Source: Elusimicrobiota bacterium (GTDB lineage Bacteria > Elusimicrobiota > Elusimicrobia > UBA1565). From it: a DNA stretch of 64,000 nt. The position numbers were made by a program, and so were the translations under genes. Position 1 is the first letter of the stretch; each line of letters opens with the position of its first letter. Where the stretch lies: NCBI GenBank assembly GCA_016196755.1, contig JACPXC010000007.1:1-64000 (forward strand), read 5' to 3'. This document shows positions 42,579 to 51,335 of this stretch, in pieces. The notes under the pieces were generated by a model, which was not told the DNA's origin, did not search any database, and was given only the letters and a program-made list of their open reading frames with translations.

Positions 42579-44761
42579 GCGGGCAACAGCGGCGCGTAGC
42601 GCACGAGCAGCTTGCGCGCCGGCCCCTTGTCGAACTGGACGGTCACCCGCATGCTCTCGCCGGCGCCCGACGTCTCGACGACGCGGCCGGCGCCGAACTC
42701 GGGATGGCGCACGCGCATCCCGTTCTTGACCCGGGTCAGCGGCACGGGTGCGTTCGGCGCGAAAGGCTGGGAGGCCGGCCGCTCGGGAGCGACCTGGCGG
42801 CCCTCGTCGGCGGCGAACGGGTCGAAGGGGCGCGGCCCGGAGACCAGCTTGGCCTCCAGGATGAAGCGCGAGGGCAGGTTCGGCGTGTTCCGCCCGAAGA
42901 GCCGGCGGTTGGCCGCGTGGCCGAGGTAGAGGCGCTCCTTGGCGCGCGTCATCGCCACGTAGCAGAGCCGGCGCTCTTCTTCGAGGTTCTCGGGCGAGAA
43001 GTTGCCCGCGTTGATCGGGAACAGGCCCTCCTCGAGGCCGGTGACGAAGACGGCGGGGAACTCGAGGCCCTTGGCCAGGTGGACCGTCATGAGGGTCACC
43101 GAGGGGGCCGAGGCGTCGTAGCCGTCCGCGCCGCCTTGGAGGGCCACCTCCTCGAGGAAGGTCTCCAGGCGCGCGGGGACCTCGGGGGTGCCGCGCGTGC
43201 CGAATTCGGCCAGCGCGTTCATGAGCTCCTGAAGGTTGCCGAGCCGGCTGGCCGCCTCGGGGTCCGTGTCGACCTGGCCCTCGAGCCAGGACCAGTAGCC
43301 GGTGCGCTGGAGGACGGCGTTCATCCCTTCGTGCGGCGGCAGGGTACCGAGGTCGCGCTCGAGGAGGGTCAAGACGTGGTCGAGCTCGGCCAGCCCGCGG
43401 CGCGCCGCCGGCCCCAGGCCTGCGATCTGCCCCTGCTTGGCCACCGCCTGGCGCAGGGTCAGTTCGTGCTCCAAAGCGTAGTTCTTGAGGACTTCCTCGG
43501 CGGTCTTGCCCACGCCGCGGGCGGGGACGTTGAGGATGCGCTCCAGCGAGACCGAGTCGGCCGGGTTGAGCGCGGCGCGCGCGTAGCTCAGCGCGTCCTT
43601 GACCTCTTTTCTCTCGTAGAAGCGCACCGACCCGACCACCCGGTGCGGGATCGAGGCCAGGGTGAAGGCCTCTTCGAACTGGCGGCTCTGGGCGTTGGTG
43701 CGGTAGAAGACCGCCATGTCCTTGAAGGAGACGCCCTGTTCGGCCAGCTCGACGACCCGGCGCACCACCCACCGGGCCTCGGCCCGCTCGTCGGGAGCCT
43801 CCTCGACGACCACGGCGACGCCCTCGGCGTTCTCGGTCCACAGCGCCTTGTCGTGGCGGCGGCGGTTGTTGGCGATGACGGCTCCGGCGGCGGCCAGGAT
43901 CTGCGGGGTCGAGCGGTAGTTCTGCTCGAGCTTGACCACCTTGGCATCCTTGAAGTCGGCCTCGAACTCGAGGATGTTGCGGATGTTCGCGCCGCGGAAG
44001 GCGTAGATCGACTGGTCGGCGTCGCCGACCACGCAGAGGTTGCGGTGCTTGGCCGAGAGGGTCTTGGTCAGGACGTACTGGGCGTGGTTGGTGTCCTGGT
44101 ACTCGTCGACCAAGACATGGTCGAAGGCCTTCTGATAATGGTTGCGCAGGCCCTCGTCGTGCTTCATGGCCTCGCAGACCTTGAGCAGGAGGTCGCCGAA
44201 GTCCAGGCCGCCGGCCGCGGAGATCTTCTTCTGGTAGCGCTCGTAGACCTTGGCCACGTTCGAGCGGAAGGCGTCGCCCTGCGCCATGGCGTGGATGCCG
44301 TAGGACTGCCAGTCGAGCAAGTCGTCCTTGGCCCGCGAGATGACCGAGACGTAGAGCCCGGCCTTGGGACGCTCGTCGGCCATCCCGCACTCGGCCAGCG
44401 CCTCGGAGACCACGCGCTTGGAGTCCGAGGCGTCGAAGACGGTGAAGCGCGGCGGCAGGCCGAGGGCGACGGCGTGGCGGCGCAGGAGCTTGGCCGCGAA
44501 GGCGTGGTAGGTGTGGACCCAGACGCGCGCCCCGGCGCCCGGGACCAGGGCGTCGACCCGGTGGCGCATCTCCGTGGCGGCCTTGTTGGTGAACGTGACG
44601 GCCAGGATGCGCCCCGCCTCGACGCCTTCCCCGATGAGGGACGCCACGCGATGGACGATGACGCGGGTCTTGCCCGTGCCGGCGCCGGCGAGGATGAGCA
44701 GGGGGCCGCCCCGATAGACGGCGGCTTCATTCTGCTCCGGATTGAGCTTGGCTGGGGGCAC
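42575..44761 (-). CDS. UvrD/PcrA-family ATP-dependent 3'-5' DNA helicase
   Basis: A 728-residue SF1A helicase from GTG 44761. LNPEQNEAA (Q motif), Walker A AGAGTGKTRVI at about 25-35, FTNKAATEMR (Ia), DEYQDTN (motif II), VGDADQSIYAFRGA (III), LEQNYRST (IV), VTLMTVHLAKGLEFPAVFV (V) and ATRAKERLYLGHA (VI) are all intact. The C-terminal 60 residues (GMRVRHPEFGAGRVV) are the PcrA-type Tudor-like tail that contacts RNA polymerase. It acts in nucleotide-excision and mismatch repair. First gene of the seven-gene operon; TAGAAT lies eight bases before the GTG. Confidence 0.94.
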   Translation of the reverse strand: MPPAKLNPEQNEAAVYRGGPLLILAGAGTGKTRVIVHRVASLIGEGVEAGRILAVTFTNKAATEMRHRVDALVPGAGARVWVHTYHAFAAKLLRRHAVALGLPPRFTVFDASDSKRVVSEALAECGMADERPKAGLYVSVISRAKDDLLDWQSYGIHAMAQGDAFRSNVAKVYERYQKKISAAGGLDFGDLLLKVCEAMKHDEGLRNHYQKAFDHVLVDEYQDTNHAQYVLTKTLSAKHRNLCVVGDADQSIYAFRGANIRNILEFEADFKDAKVVKLEQNYRSTPQILAAAGAVIANNRRRHDKALWTENAEGVAVVVEEAPDERAEARWVVRRVVELAEQGVSFKDMAVFYRTNAQSRQFEEAFTLASIPHRVVGSVRFYERKEVKDALSYARAALNPADSVSLERILNVPARGVGKTAEEVLKNYALEHELTLRQAVAKQGQIAGLGPAARRGLAELDHVLTLLERDLGTLPPHEGMNAVLQRTGYWSWLEGQVDTDPEAASRLGNLQELMNALAEFGTRGTPEVPARLETFLEEVALQGGADGYDASAPSVTLMTVHLAKGLEFPAVFVTGLEEGLFPINAGNFSPENLEEERRLCYVAMTRAKERLYLGHAANRRLFGRNTPNLPSRFILEAKLVSGPRPFDPFAADEGRQVAPERPASQPFAPNAPVPLTRVKNGMRVRHPEFGAGRVVETSGAGESMRVTVQFDKGPARKLLVRYAPLLPA

Positions 44762-44782
44762 CGACGACTATTCTATCAAACC

Positions 44783-46615
44783 CTACCGGCGGCGGGACTG
44801 ACGGAGGTCGTTCCAGCGCGAGCGGGCGCCCTGCAGGATGGCGCCCCAGTCGTCCGGGCTGGTCTCCCGGCGGTTGAAGAGGTCGGGATCCTCGCCGGGG
44901 TGGCTGTTGACGAAGATGAAAGAGACGGGGAAGCCGTACTCGGCGCTGAGCCGGGCCTCGGAAGCCTTGAGATGCTCCATGAGTTCCTTTTGGCGGAGGT
45001 CTTGCCAGACCAGGAGCCCCATCTTGGCGGCCCGGCGGTCGCTCCCGCCCACGTCCACCGAGAAGGCCACCTTCAGCGGAGCTCCGCCCAAGCTCTTCTC
45101 GATGAGATCCCGGTTGTCGCGGTAGACCCGGAGCTTATAAAGGAAGGTCTCCTCCATCACCTTGTCGAGCGGCATCCAGACCCGCACCGACTTGTCTTCC
45201 CAGAGGACGACGTCGCGCTGGCTGAGCGGCTTCTTGGCGTCGGCCTGGGGCTCGGTGACGGCGTCGAACTCGGTCTTGTACTCCTGGACCACGCGCCCGT
45301 CGGGCAGGGTCTTGTCGCCGAAGAAGTCGCGGCCGGCCTGGGTGATCTTGAGGCCCATCTTGATGCGCTTCTTGTGGGAGTTGAGCTCGTGGCCGACGCC
45401 GACCTGGCGGCTGTAGGTAACGCCGTCGATGACGGCCGCCACGCCCTCGGGCTGGCTCCAGTACTTCTCGACGAGCCGGTTGTACTCGGCGCGGAGCTGG
45501 GCCGACGGCAGCCGGGGCTCGGTGATGGTGTTGAAGACGAAGCGGTCCCCATAGGCCTTGCGGAACTCGGCCTCGCGGCCGCGGATGTAGTCGGCTATCT
45601 CCGCGTAGCCGCGCGTGTCGAAGTTGAGCTCGACGTGGGCGAACTTGGTCTTGAGCTCGCGCTCGGCGCCGCCGCGGGGGCCGAAGTCCTCCTTGGCCTT
45701 GTCGAGGTACTTGCCGACCCGGCGGATGCCCTCGGAGATCTCGGAGGCGGGGTTGCCGGGCGCGGGGTGGAAATAGACGCGGTGCGTGTGCACGGCGATG
45801 CGGCTGCCGTCGGAGTCGGTCAGGATGCCGTCGACCCAGTTGCGCGTTCCCTCGATGTGGACGCTCGACTCGTCGAGCTGGCGCGTCTGCGCCGCTTTCT
45901 CGACGCTGGCCAGCTTGACGCGGCCCTCGTCGTAGGCGTCGTCCATGACGTTCATGACGTCGTCGAGGTCTATGCCGCGGGAGAGCTCGCCGTGCATGGC
46001 GTTGATCCAAAGCGCGTACTCGGCCGAGCGCCCGCCGACCCAGACCCCGTCGGCGTTCTTGAGGAAGCCTCGCGGGGTCCCTTTGGAGCGGCCGCCTCGG
46101 TCGGAGCCGCGGCCGCGCCGCGGGTCGGAGACGCCGTTTACGGCGGCCGACGGGCCGGAGAACATGGCCTGGAGCGCGCCGAAGACGGCCTGCGGCGCCG
46201 CGCCGGGGGCGGCGGCCTTCGCGATGCCTGCGGCGCGCTCGCTCAGCGCGCCGACGAGGGTCTTAGGGTCGGCGGGAGCGGCGACAGCCTCGGCAACGGA
46301 GGCGCCGACCGCGGAGCGGCCAGCCGCCACGGAAGGCATGGCGGTGGGGGCGACCGCCGCGGCGGCGGCCACAGGCGCCACGGCCATGGGCGCCGAAGGA
46401 GTCGGCAGGGCCAAGGACGGCGTCAGGGTGGGACTAAGGCTCGGCGCGGCCAGGCCCGAAGGCAGGATGCCGCCCAGGCGCGGGGAGCTCAGTCCCGCGC
46501 CGGCCACGCCCATCGGCGCTACGCCGACGGCTGGTGTCACGGGAGCCACGGGGGTCACGCGGAAAGTGGCCGCGGCAGGGGAGACGCACAACAGCAGGGC
46601 TAGGAGGGTTCTCAC
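44783..46615 (-). CDS. secreted protein of unknown function with Pro/Ala-rich N-terminus
   Basis: A 610-residue product from GTG 46615 with a signal peptide (MRTLLALLLCVSPAAATF). Residues 20-150 are low complexity (RVTPVAPVTPAVGV, LSPTLTPSLALPTP) ending in AVNGVSD, the same build as the endonuclease precursors at 61-63 kb. The folded part (about 180-600) is a mixed alpha/beta domain with no family I recognise: SAEYALWINAMHGELSRGIDLDDV, HTHRVYFHPAPGNP, FVNSHPGEDPDLFNRRETSPDDWGAIL. Alternating charged strands and the HTH and HPG motifs could hold metal, but no catalytic set is evident. Confidence 0.7.
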   Translation of the reverse strand: MRTLLALLLCVSPAAATFRVTPVAPVTPAVGVAPMGVAGAGLSSPRLGGILPSGLAAPSLSPTLTPSLALPTPSAPMAVAPVAAAAAVAPTAMPSVAAGRSAVGASVAEAVAAPADPKTLVGALSERAAGIAKAAAPGAAPQAVFGALQAMFSGPSAAVNGVSDPRRGRGSDRGGRSKGTPRGFLKNADGVWVGGRSAEYALWINAMHGELSRGIDLDDVMNVMDDAYDEGRVKLASVEKAAQTRQLDESSVHIEGTRNWVDGILTDSDGSRIAVHTHRVYFHPAPGNPASEISEGIRRVGKYLDKAKEDFGPRGGAERELKTKFAHVELNFDTRGYAEIADYIRGREAEFRKAYGDRFVFNTITEPRLPSAQLRAEYNRLVEKYWSQPEGVAAVIDGVTYSRQVGVGHELNSHKKRIKMGLKITQAGRDFFGDKTLPDGRVVQEYKTEFDAVTEPQADAKKPLSQRDVVLWEDKSVRVWMPLDKVMEETFLYKLRVYRDNRDLIEKSLGGAPLKVAFSVDVGGSDRRAAKMGLLVWQDLRQKELMEHLKASEARLSAEYGFPVSFIFVNSHPGEDPDLFNRRETSPDDWGAILQGARSRWNDLRQSRRR

Positions 46616-46727
46616 GTTAATAAGGTATAGGAATCGCGCGCGTGGAAGTTGGGCCGTCCGGGCCGACGAGTCCCCGGCATGCGGCCTAGGCCTGCCTGGG
46701 TCCCTGGCGCGGTGTCGCGATGCCGGC

Positions 46728-46733
46728 TATCCT
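46728..46733 (+). promoter_or_regulatory. -10 box TATCCT six bases before the kinase gene
   Basis: TATCCT, six bases, then ATG 46740. Same leaderless spacing as the other examples. No -35 or ribosome site visible. Confidence 0.4.
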
Positions 46734-46739
46734 GTGGCG

Positions 46740-48950
46740 ATGGCCCCTCCCCGGGCTAGCCTGGCATTGGCCTTCCTCCTGCTCCTCGGCGCCCCCTCCG
46801 CGCGCTCCGAAGACCTGCGCTCCTGGAACCCGGATTACCAGCCCGGATCGCCCGAGGACCAGCCCGCAAGCCCCGTCCAAGTCCCCGCCCCGGCGGCGGC
46901 GCCGGCTCCGGCGGAACCCGAGGGAGAAGGGGATTTCCGCCGTCATCCACGCTCGCGCCGCCGCCGCGACCCGCCGAGGACCGACGACACCCCGCGCGAC
47001 CCGGTCCGCTACGGCGACCCGCGCTACGCCGACGCCTACGTCGCCTTCTTCAACAGGCTCATGCGCCAGGCCTCCCGCGACCCCCGCCTGCGCGCACTGC
47101 TGGAAGGCTACGCCGCCCGCTACCGCAACGACCCCGACGCCTACGACCGCATCGGCAGCGACGCCTATGACGCGGGCGCCTACGGCCCCGCGTTGGCGGC
47201 CTATACCCAGGCGCTCGACGCCGGTGCCCGCACGCCCGACGTCTATTACGGACGTGCCTTGGCGGCCGACGCTCTGGGCGACCACGAGTTCGCCGTTCTC
47301 GACGCGAAGCAGGCCTACGCGCTCGACCCGGAGGACAAGCGGGCCTTCGCGTTCATCAAGCTCACCGACGGCCGCAGGTCGACCGCCCGGGTCGACGCGG
47401 CCAGCGGGGAGGCGCGCTCGACCTTAGGAGCAACGACCCCGGCCGCAGCCGCCGCGGCGTCTCCTGCCCCTCCGCCCGGCGCCGCGCCGACCTCCCCCGC
47501 GCTGGCCGCCGACGCGCGCCGACGCCTGAGCCTGGGAGACCCCGCCGGCGCCCTCAAGGCCGCCCTGGCGGCGGCCGCGGCCGACCCTAAGGACGCCGAG
47601 GCGCAGAACCTGCTCGCCACCGCATACGAGAAGAACGGGCGTCACGAGGAGGCCGAGGCCGCAGCCGACAGCGCGCTGGCCTTGGCCCCCGACAGCGTGC
47701 CGACCCTCAACACCCGTTCCTGGGCGCGCTCCGGCAGCCGCAAGTTCTCGGACGCGCTGGGCGACGCGCGGCGCATCCTCGAGCTCTCGCCCGGCAACGC
47801 CTTCGGGCTGGTCGCCGAGGCGCGCGCCCTGGGGGGCCTCGGCCGCCGCGACGAGATGATCGACGCCCTGTCCCAGGCCGCCGCGCGCGACGGCCGCTTC
47901 GGCGAGCTGCGCGGCCGCGCGGTGCGCCTGCCGCGCGAGGCCGACACCGAGCTGCTCTTCACCGGGGGCCCCGAGGCCGCGGCGCCGGCGGCGCCGCGGC
48001 GCTCGAACCGCCGCTTTCTGGTCATGCTGGCCTCCACCGTCTCCGGCGGCCTCCTGCTGGCGTTGGGCCTGCTCCATGTCTTCTCGCCGTCCTGGCGCGA
48101 GCGCGTCACCGGGCGGGTGCGCGGCGGAGCGCCGGCAGCTCGGGGCAAGCACGAGGAGCTGCCCAGGCTCGGCGCTCTAGAGGTCAAGCGGCTCATCGCT
48201 TCGGGCGGGATGGGCGTGGTCTACGAGGGCTGGGACGCCGGCCTGCGGCGCAAGGTCGCCCTCAAGCGCCTGCGCGGCGAGATCCGCGACGACGCCAAGG
48301 AGCGCGCGCGCTTTTTAGGCGAGGCGCGCGCCGTGGCCGCGCTCGAGCACCCCAACATCGTGCGCATCTATTCCGTGCTCGAGGAGGGCGGCGAGCTCTG
48401 CCTGGTCTTCGAGTACGCCGAAGGCCTGACGCTCCGCGACGCGGTGGCCAAGGAAGGCGCGCTGGCCCCCGAGCGCGCGCTGGCGCTGGCCGGCGAGCTC
48501 TGCGCCGGCCTCGGGCATGCCCACGCCGAGGGGCTCATCCACCGTGACCTCAAACCCGAGAACGTCATGGTCGGTCCCAAGGGGGCCAAGCTCATGGACT
48601 TCGGGCTGGCCCGCCCGCCGCGCGACGCGGCCTCGTCGACCACGGTCTGGGGCAGCCCTCCGTTCATGGCGCCCGAGGCCGAGGATGGGGAGGCCAACAC
48701 GGCGGGGGATCTATATTCGCTGGGCGCCACTCTCTACTACGCTCTCGTCGGAAAGCCTCCCTTCCATGGGACGCCCGGCGCCTTGGCGCGGGCGAAAGGG
48801 AAGGGCGACTTCGTCCAGCCTTCCAAGGCACGCAAAGGACTACCAGCCAAGCTCGACGGCTTCATGGCGCGCGCTTTGAATCCCGACCCCGCCGAGCGTT
48901 TCTCAGACGCCCGCGAGTTCCACGCCGCCCTCGCAAAAGCCCTCGCCTGA
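46740..48950 (+). CDS. receptor-type Ser/Thr protein kinase with N-terminal extracytoplasmic TPRs
   Basis: A 736-residue protein. Signal peptide (MAPPRASLALAFLLLLGAPSARS), Pro-rich linker, TPRs at about 100-200 and 255-385, one transmembrane helix (FLVMLASTVSGGLLLALGLLHVF, about 421-443), then a cytoplasmic Hanks-type kinase at about 480-736. Catalytic residues are complete: glycine loop GGMGVVYEG, Lys509 (VALKRLR), His601-Arg602-Asp603 (HRDLKPEN), Asp620 (DFGLA) and the MAPEA loop. The topology is the reverse of most bacterial kinases, whose kinase domain is N-terminal, and suggests a receptor that senses through the TPRs. No PASTA repeats. Confidence 0.88.
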   Translation: MAPPRASLALAFLLLLGAPSARSEDLRSWNPDYQPGSPEDQPASPVQVPAPAAAPAPAEPEGEGDFRRHPRSRRRRDPPRTDDTPRDPVRYGDPRYADAYVAFFNRLMRQASRDPRLRALLEGYAARYRNDPDAYDRIGSDAYDAGAYGPALAAYTQALDAGARTPDVYYGRALAADALGDHEFAVLDAKQAYALDPEDKRAFAFIKLTDGRRSTARVDAASGEARSTLGATTPAAAAAASPAPPPGAAPTSPALAADARRRLSLGDPAGALKAALAAAAADPKDAEAQNLLATAYEKNGRHEEAEAAADSALALAPDSVPTLNTRSWARSGSRKFSDALGDARRILELSPGNAFGLVAEARALGGLGRRDEMIDALSQAAARDGRFGELRGRAVRLPREADTELLFTGGPEAAAPAAPRRSNRRFLVMLASTVSGGLLLALGLLHVFSPSWRERVTGRVRGGAPAARGKHEELPRLGALEVKRLIASGGMGVVYEGWDAGLRRKVALKRLRGEIRDDAKERARFLGEARAVAALEHPNIVRIYSVLEEGGELCLVFEYAEGLTLRDAVAKEGALAPERALALAGELCAGLGHAHAEGLIHRDLKPENVMVGPKGAKLMDFGLARPPRDAASSTTVWGSPPFMAPEAEDGEANTAGDLYSLGATLYYALVGKPPFHGTPGALARAKGKGDFVQPSKARKGLPAKLDGFMARALNPDPAERFSDAREFHAALAKALA

Positions 48951-48968
48951 CTGTCCACATGGACAGTC
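48949..48968. repeat. perfect dyad GACTGTCC-acat-GGACAGTC
   Basis: An 8-base stem with a 4-base loop (the loop bases also pair at its edges), beginning at the kinase stop codon. No T-tract follows, so termination would be weak. It ends eight bases before the -10 candidate TACAAT (48976-48981) of the transketolase gene and its right arm runs into CAGTCATTGCGAT, the motif shared with 29757-29769. An operator is at least as likely as a terminator. Confidence 0.5.
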
Positions 48969-48995
48969 ATTGCGATACAATCCGGTCACCCCCCC

Positions 48996-51335
48996 ATGAC
49001 CGAGACCACCAAACCCGCCGACGCCGCCCCCTTCCGCTTCCACCTCCGCCCGCGCCGCGGCGCCTTTCACCGCGCCTCCGTCGAGCCGGCCGTCGACGCC
49101 GCGATGTTCGAGGCCCTCGACTCGGTCTACCGCTCGCTCTGCGCGACGACCTACAACTTCACCACCTCGGGCCATCCCGGCGGCAGCATCTCCTGCGGCA
49201 AGACCTTGGCCACCCTGCTCTTCGACACGATGGCCTACGACCTCTCCGACCCCTCGGCGCGCCACGCCGACGCCATCGTCTTCGCGGCCGGCCACAAGGC
49301 CACCGGACTCTACGCCATGTGGGCGCTGCGCGACGAGCTGGCGCGCATCGGCGATCCGTCGCTCCTTCCTTCCGACGTGGCCAAGCGCCTGCGCCTCGAG
49401 GACCTGCTGGGCTTCCGCCGCAACCCCACCCAGCCGACGCCGCTGTTTAAGGCTTTCAGATCCAAGCCGCTCGACGGCCACCCCGCGCCCTCGACTCCGT
49501 TTGTGCCGTTTGCCACCGGCGCCTCGGGCGTGGGCCTGGGCGGCGGCGTGGGCTACGCCATAGCGCTGGCGGACCACTTCGGCACGTCGACGCCCTTCCT
49601 GCATCTCATCGAGGGCGAGGGCGGCCTGACGCCGGGCCGCGTCTCCGAGGCGCTCTCCTGCGCCTCCACCGCCGGGCTCGACCGCCTGATCCTGCACGTC
49701 GACTGGAACCAGGCCTCGATCGACTCCGACCGCGTCTGCCCCGAGGACGGAAAGCCCGGCGACTACGTCCAGTGGAATCCGCTCGAGCTTTTGCGCCTGC
49801 ACGACTTCAACGTGGTGTTCGTCGCCAACGGCCACGACGCCGGCCACGTGCAGGAGGGCATCCGCAAGGCGATGAGCATGTCCACCGGCGTGCCCACCGC
49901 CGTCGTCTACAAGACGGTCAAGGGCTGGCGCTACGGCGTGGAGGGCAAGAAGTCCCACGGCGGCGGCCACGGGATGTGCTCTCAGCCCTACTTCGACGCC
50001 GTGAAGCCCTTCGAAGACCATTTCGTCCAACTGCCGCGCGTATGCCCGGACGTCAAGGACCCCGTGGCGGTCGAGGCGGCGTACTGGGGAGTCCTGACGG
50101 CGATGCGCACGGCGCTCGAGCAGAAGCCCGAGCTGGCGCGCTGGGCCGCGGCGCGCCTGCGCGCCTCACAGGAGCGCCTGCGCGGGCTGGCCCGGCTCCC
50201 GCGCGCCGGCGCCTCGGACCTGGGCGCGCTCTACTCGGCCAAGCTCGACCCCGAGAAGGCGCCCGCCAAGCTTGCCGTCGAGCCCGGCAAGCCGATGTCG
50301 ACGCGCGCCGCGCTGGGCGACGTGCTCGCTCATCTAAACGGGCTGACCAAGGGCGCCTTCATGGGCGCGGCCGCCGACTTGGCCGAGTCCACCAGTCTGG
50401 CCACCCTCGCCAAGGGGTTCCCCTCCGGACACTTCCATGCCGCGCTCAACCCCCAGTCGCGCCTGCTCCACGTGGGAGGCATCTGCGAGGACGGCATGGG
50501 CTGCGTGATGGCGGGCTACTCCTCGTTGGGGACCTCCATCGGCGTGGCAAGCTCGTACTCGGCCTTCATCGCCGCGCTCGAGCACGTACCGGCGCGCCTG
50601 CACTGCATCGGCCAGCACGCCCGCGCCCACGTCGACGGCCTGCCCTACCGCACCTTCGTCATGCTCAACGCCCACGCCGGCCCGATGACCGGCGAGGACG
50701 GCCCGACCCATGCCGACCCGCAGTCGCTCCAACTGCTCCAGGAGAACTTCGCGGCAGGGACCGCCATCACCCTGACGCCCTGGGACCCCCTGGAGCTCTG
50801 GCCGCTGTTTGTGGCGGGCATCAACGCCCGGCCGGCCCTGCTCGCGCCCTTCGTCACCCGGCCGGCCCTGCCCGTCGTCGACCGCAAGGCCCTGCGCCTG
50901 CCGCCGCCCTCCGCCGCGGCCAAGGGCGTCTACGCCCTGCGCCGCTCGCGGTCGAAGGCCGTCGTCGTCATCCAGGGCTGCGCCTCGGGCAGCGTCTTCG
51001 CCAAGGACGTCGTCGCCATGCTCGACAAGGAGAAGGTCGAGGCCAACGTCTTCTACGTGGCCAGCGTCGAGCTCTTCGACCTCCTGCCCAAGGCCGAGCG
51101 CGACGCTATCCTCCCTGAGGCACGGACCCATCACGCGATGGCCATCTCGGACTTCACGGTACCGACCTTCCGGCGCTGGGTGCGCTCGGACGCCGGCATC
51201 GAAGCCTCGCTGCACACCCTCAAGCGCCACGGCTACCTAGGCTCGGGCACCTGGGACGCCTGCGTCCGCGAGGCCGGCCTCGACGCCGGGCCCCAGTTCG
51301 AGGCCATCCGGTCCTGGGCCAAGCTGGCGGGTTGA
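48996..51335 (+). CDS. divergent transketolase-like TPP enzyme
   Basis: A 779-residue protein, about 100 longer than typical transketolase. The TPP and PYR domains are recognisable: TSGHPGGSISCGKTLATLLFD, AAGHKATGLYAMW, then EGEGGLTP where GDG is usual (Glu208 in place of the metal-binding Asp), DWNQASIDSD, GICEDGMGCVMAGY (usual GIREHGM; the activating Glu remains) and TGEDGPTHADP. It probably exchanges two-carbon ketol units between sugar phosphates, but the changed motif residues make the substrate uncertain; a specialised paralogue is possible. It overlaps the methyltransferase start at TTGATG. Confidence 0.8.
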   Translation: MTETTKPADAAPFRFHLRPRRGAFHRASVEPAVDAAMFEALDSVYRSLCATTYNFTTSGHPGGSISCGKTLATLLFDTMAYDLSDPSARHADAIVFAAGHKATGLYAMWALRDELARIGDPSLLPSDVAKRLRLEDLLGFRRNPTQPTPLFKAFRSKPLDGHPAPSTPFVPFATGASGVGLGGGVGYAIALADHFGTSTPFLHLIEGEGGLTPGRVSEALSCASTAGLDRLILHVDWNQASIDSDRVCPEDGKPGDYVQWNPLELLRLHDFNVVFVANGHDAGHVQEGIRKAMSMSTGVPTAVVYKTVKGWRYGVEGKKSHGGGHGMCSQPYFDAVKPFEDHFVQLPRVCPDVKDPVAVEAAYWGVLTAMRTALEQKPELARWAAARLRASQERLRGLARLPRAGASDLGALYSAKLDPEKAPAKLAVEPGKPMSTRAALGDVLAHLNGLTKGAFMGAAADLAESTSLATLAKGFPSGHFHAALNPQSRLLHVGGICEDGMGCVMAGYSSLGTSIGVASSYSAFIAALEHVPARLHCIGQHARAHVDGLPYRTFVMLNAHAGPMTGEDGPTHADPQSLQLLQENFAAGTAITLTPWDPLELWPLFVAGINARPALLAPFVTRPALPVVDRKALRLPPPSAAAKGVYALRRSRSKAVVVIQGCASGSVFAKDVVAMLDKEKVEANVFYVASVELFDLLPKAERDAILPEARTHHAMAISDFTVPTFRRWVRSDAGIEASLHTLKRHGYLGSGTWDACVREAGLDAGPQFEAIRSWAKLAG

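Noticed and set aside
42704-46603. 1299-residue open frame on the plus strand opposite uvrD and the secreted unknown
   Set aside because: Mirror image of real minus-strand genes with all helicase motifs; the plus product has no domain and Val/Leu/Gly/Asp bias typical of GC-rich antisense frames.
48949-48968. Intrinsic terminator after the kinase gene
   Set aside because: Good stem but no T-tract follows, and the dyad adjoins a promoter; kept only as an inverted repeat.
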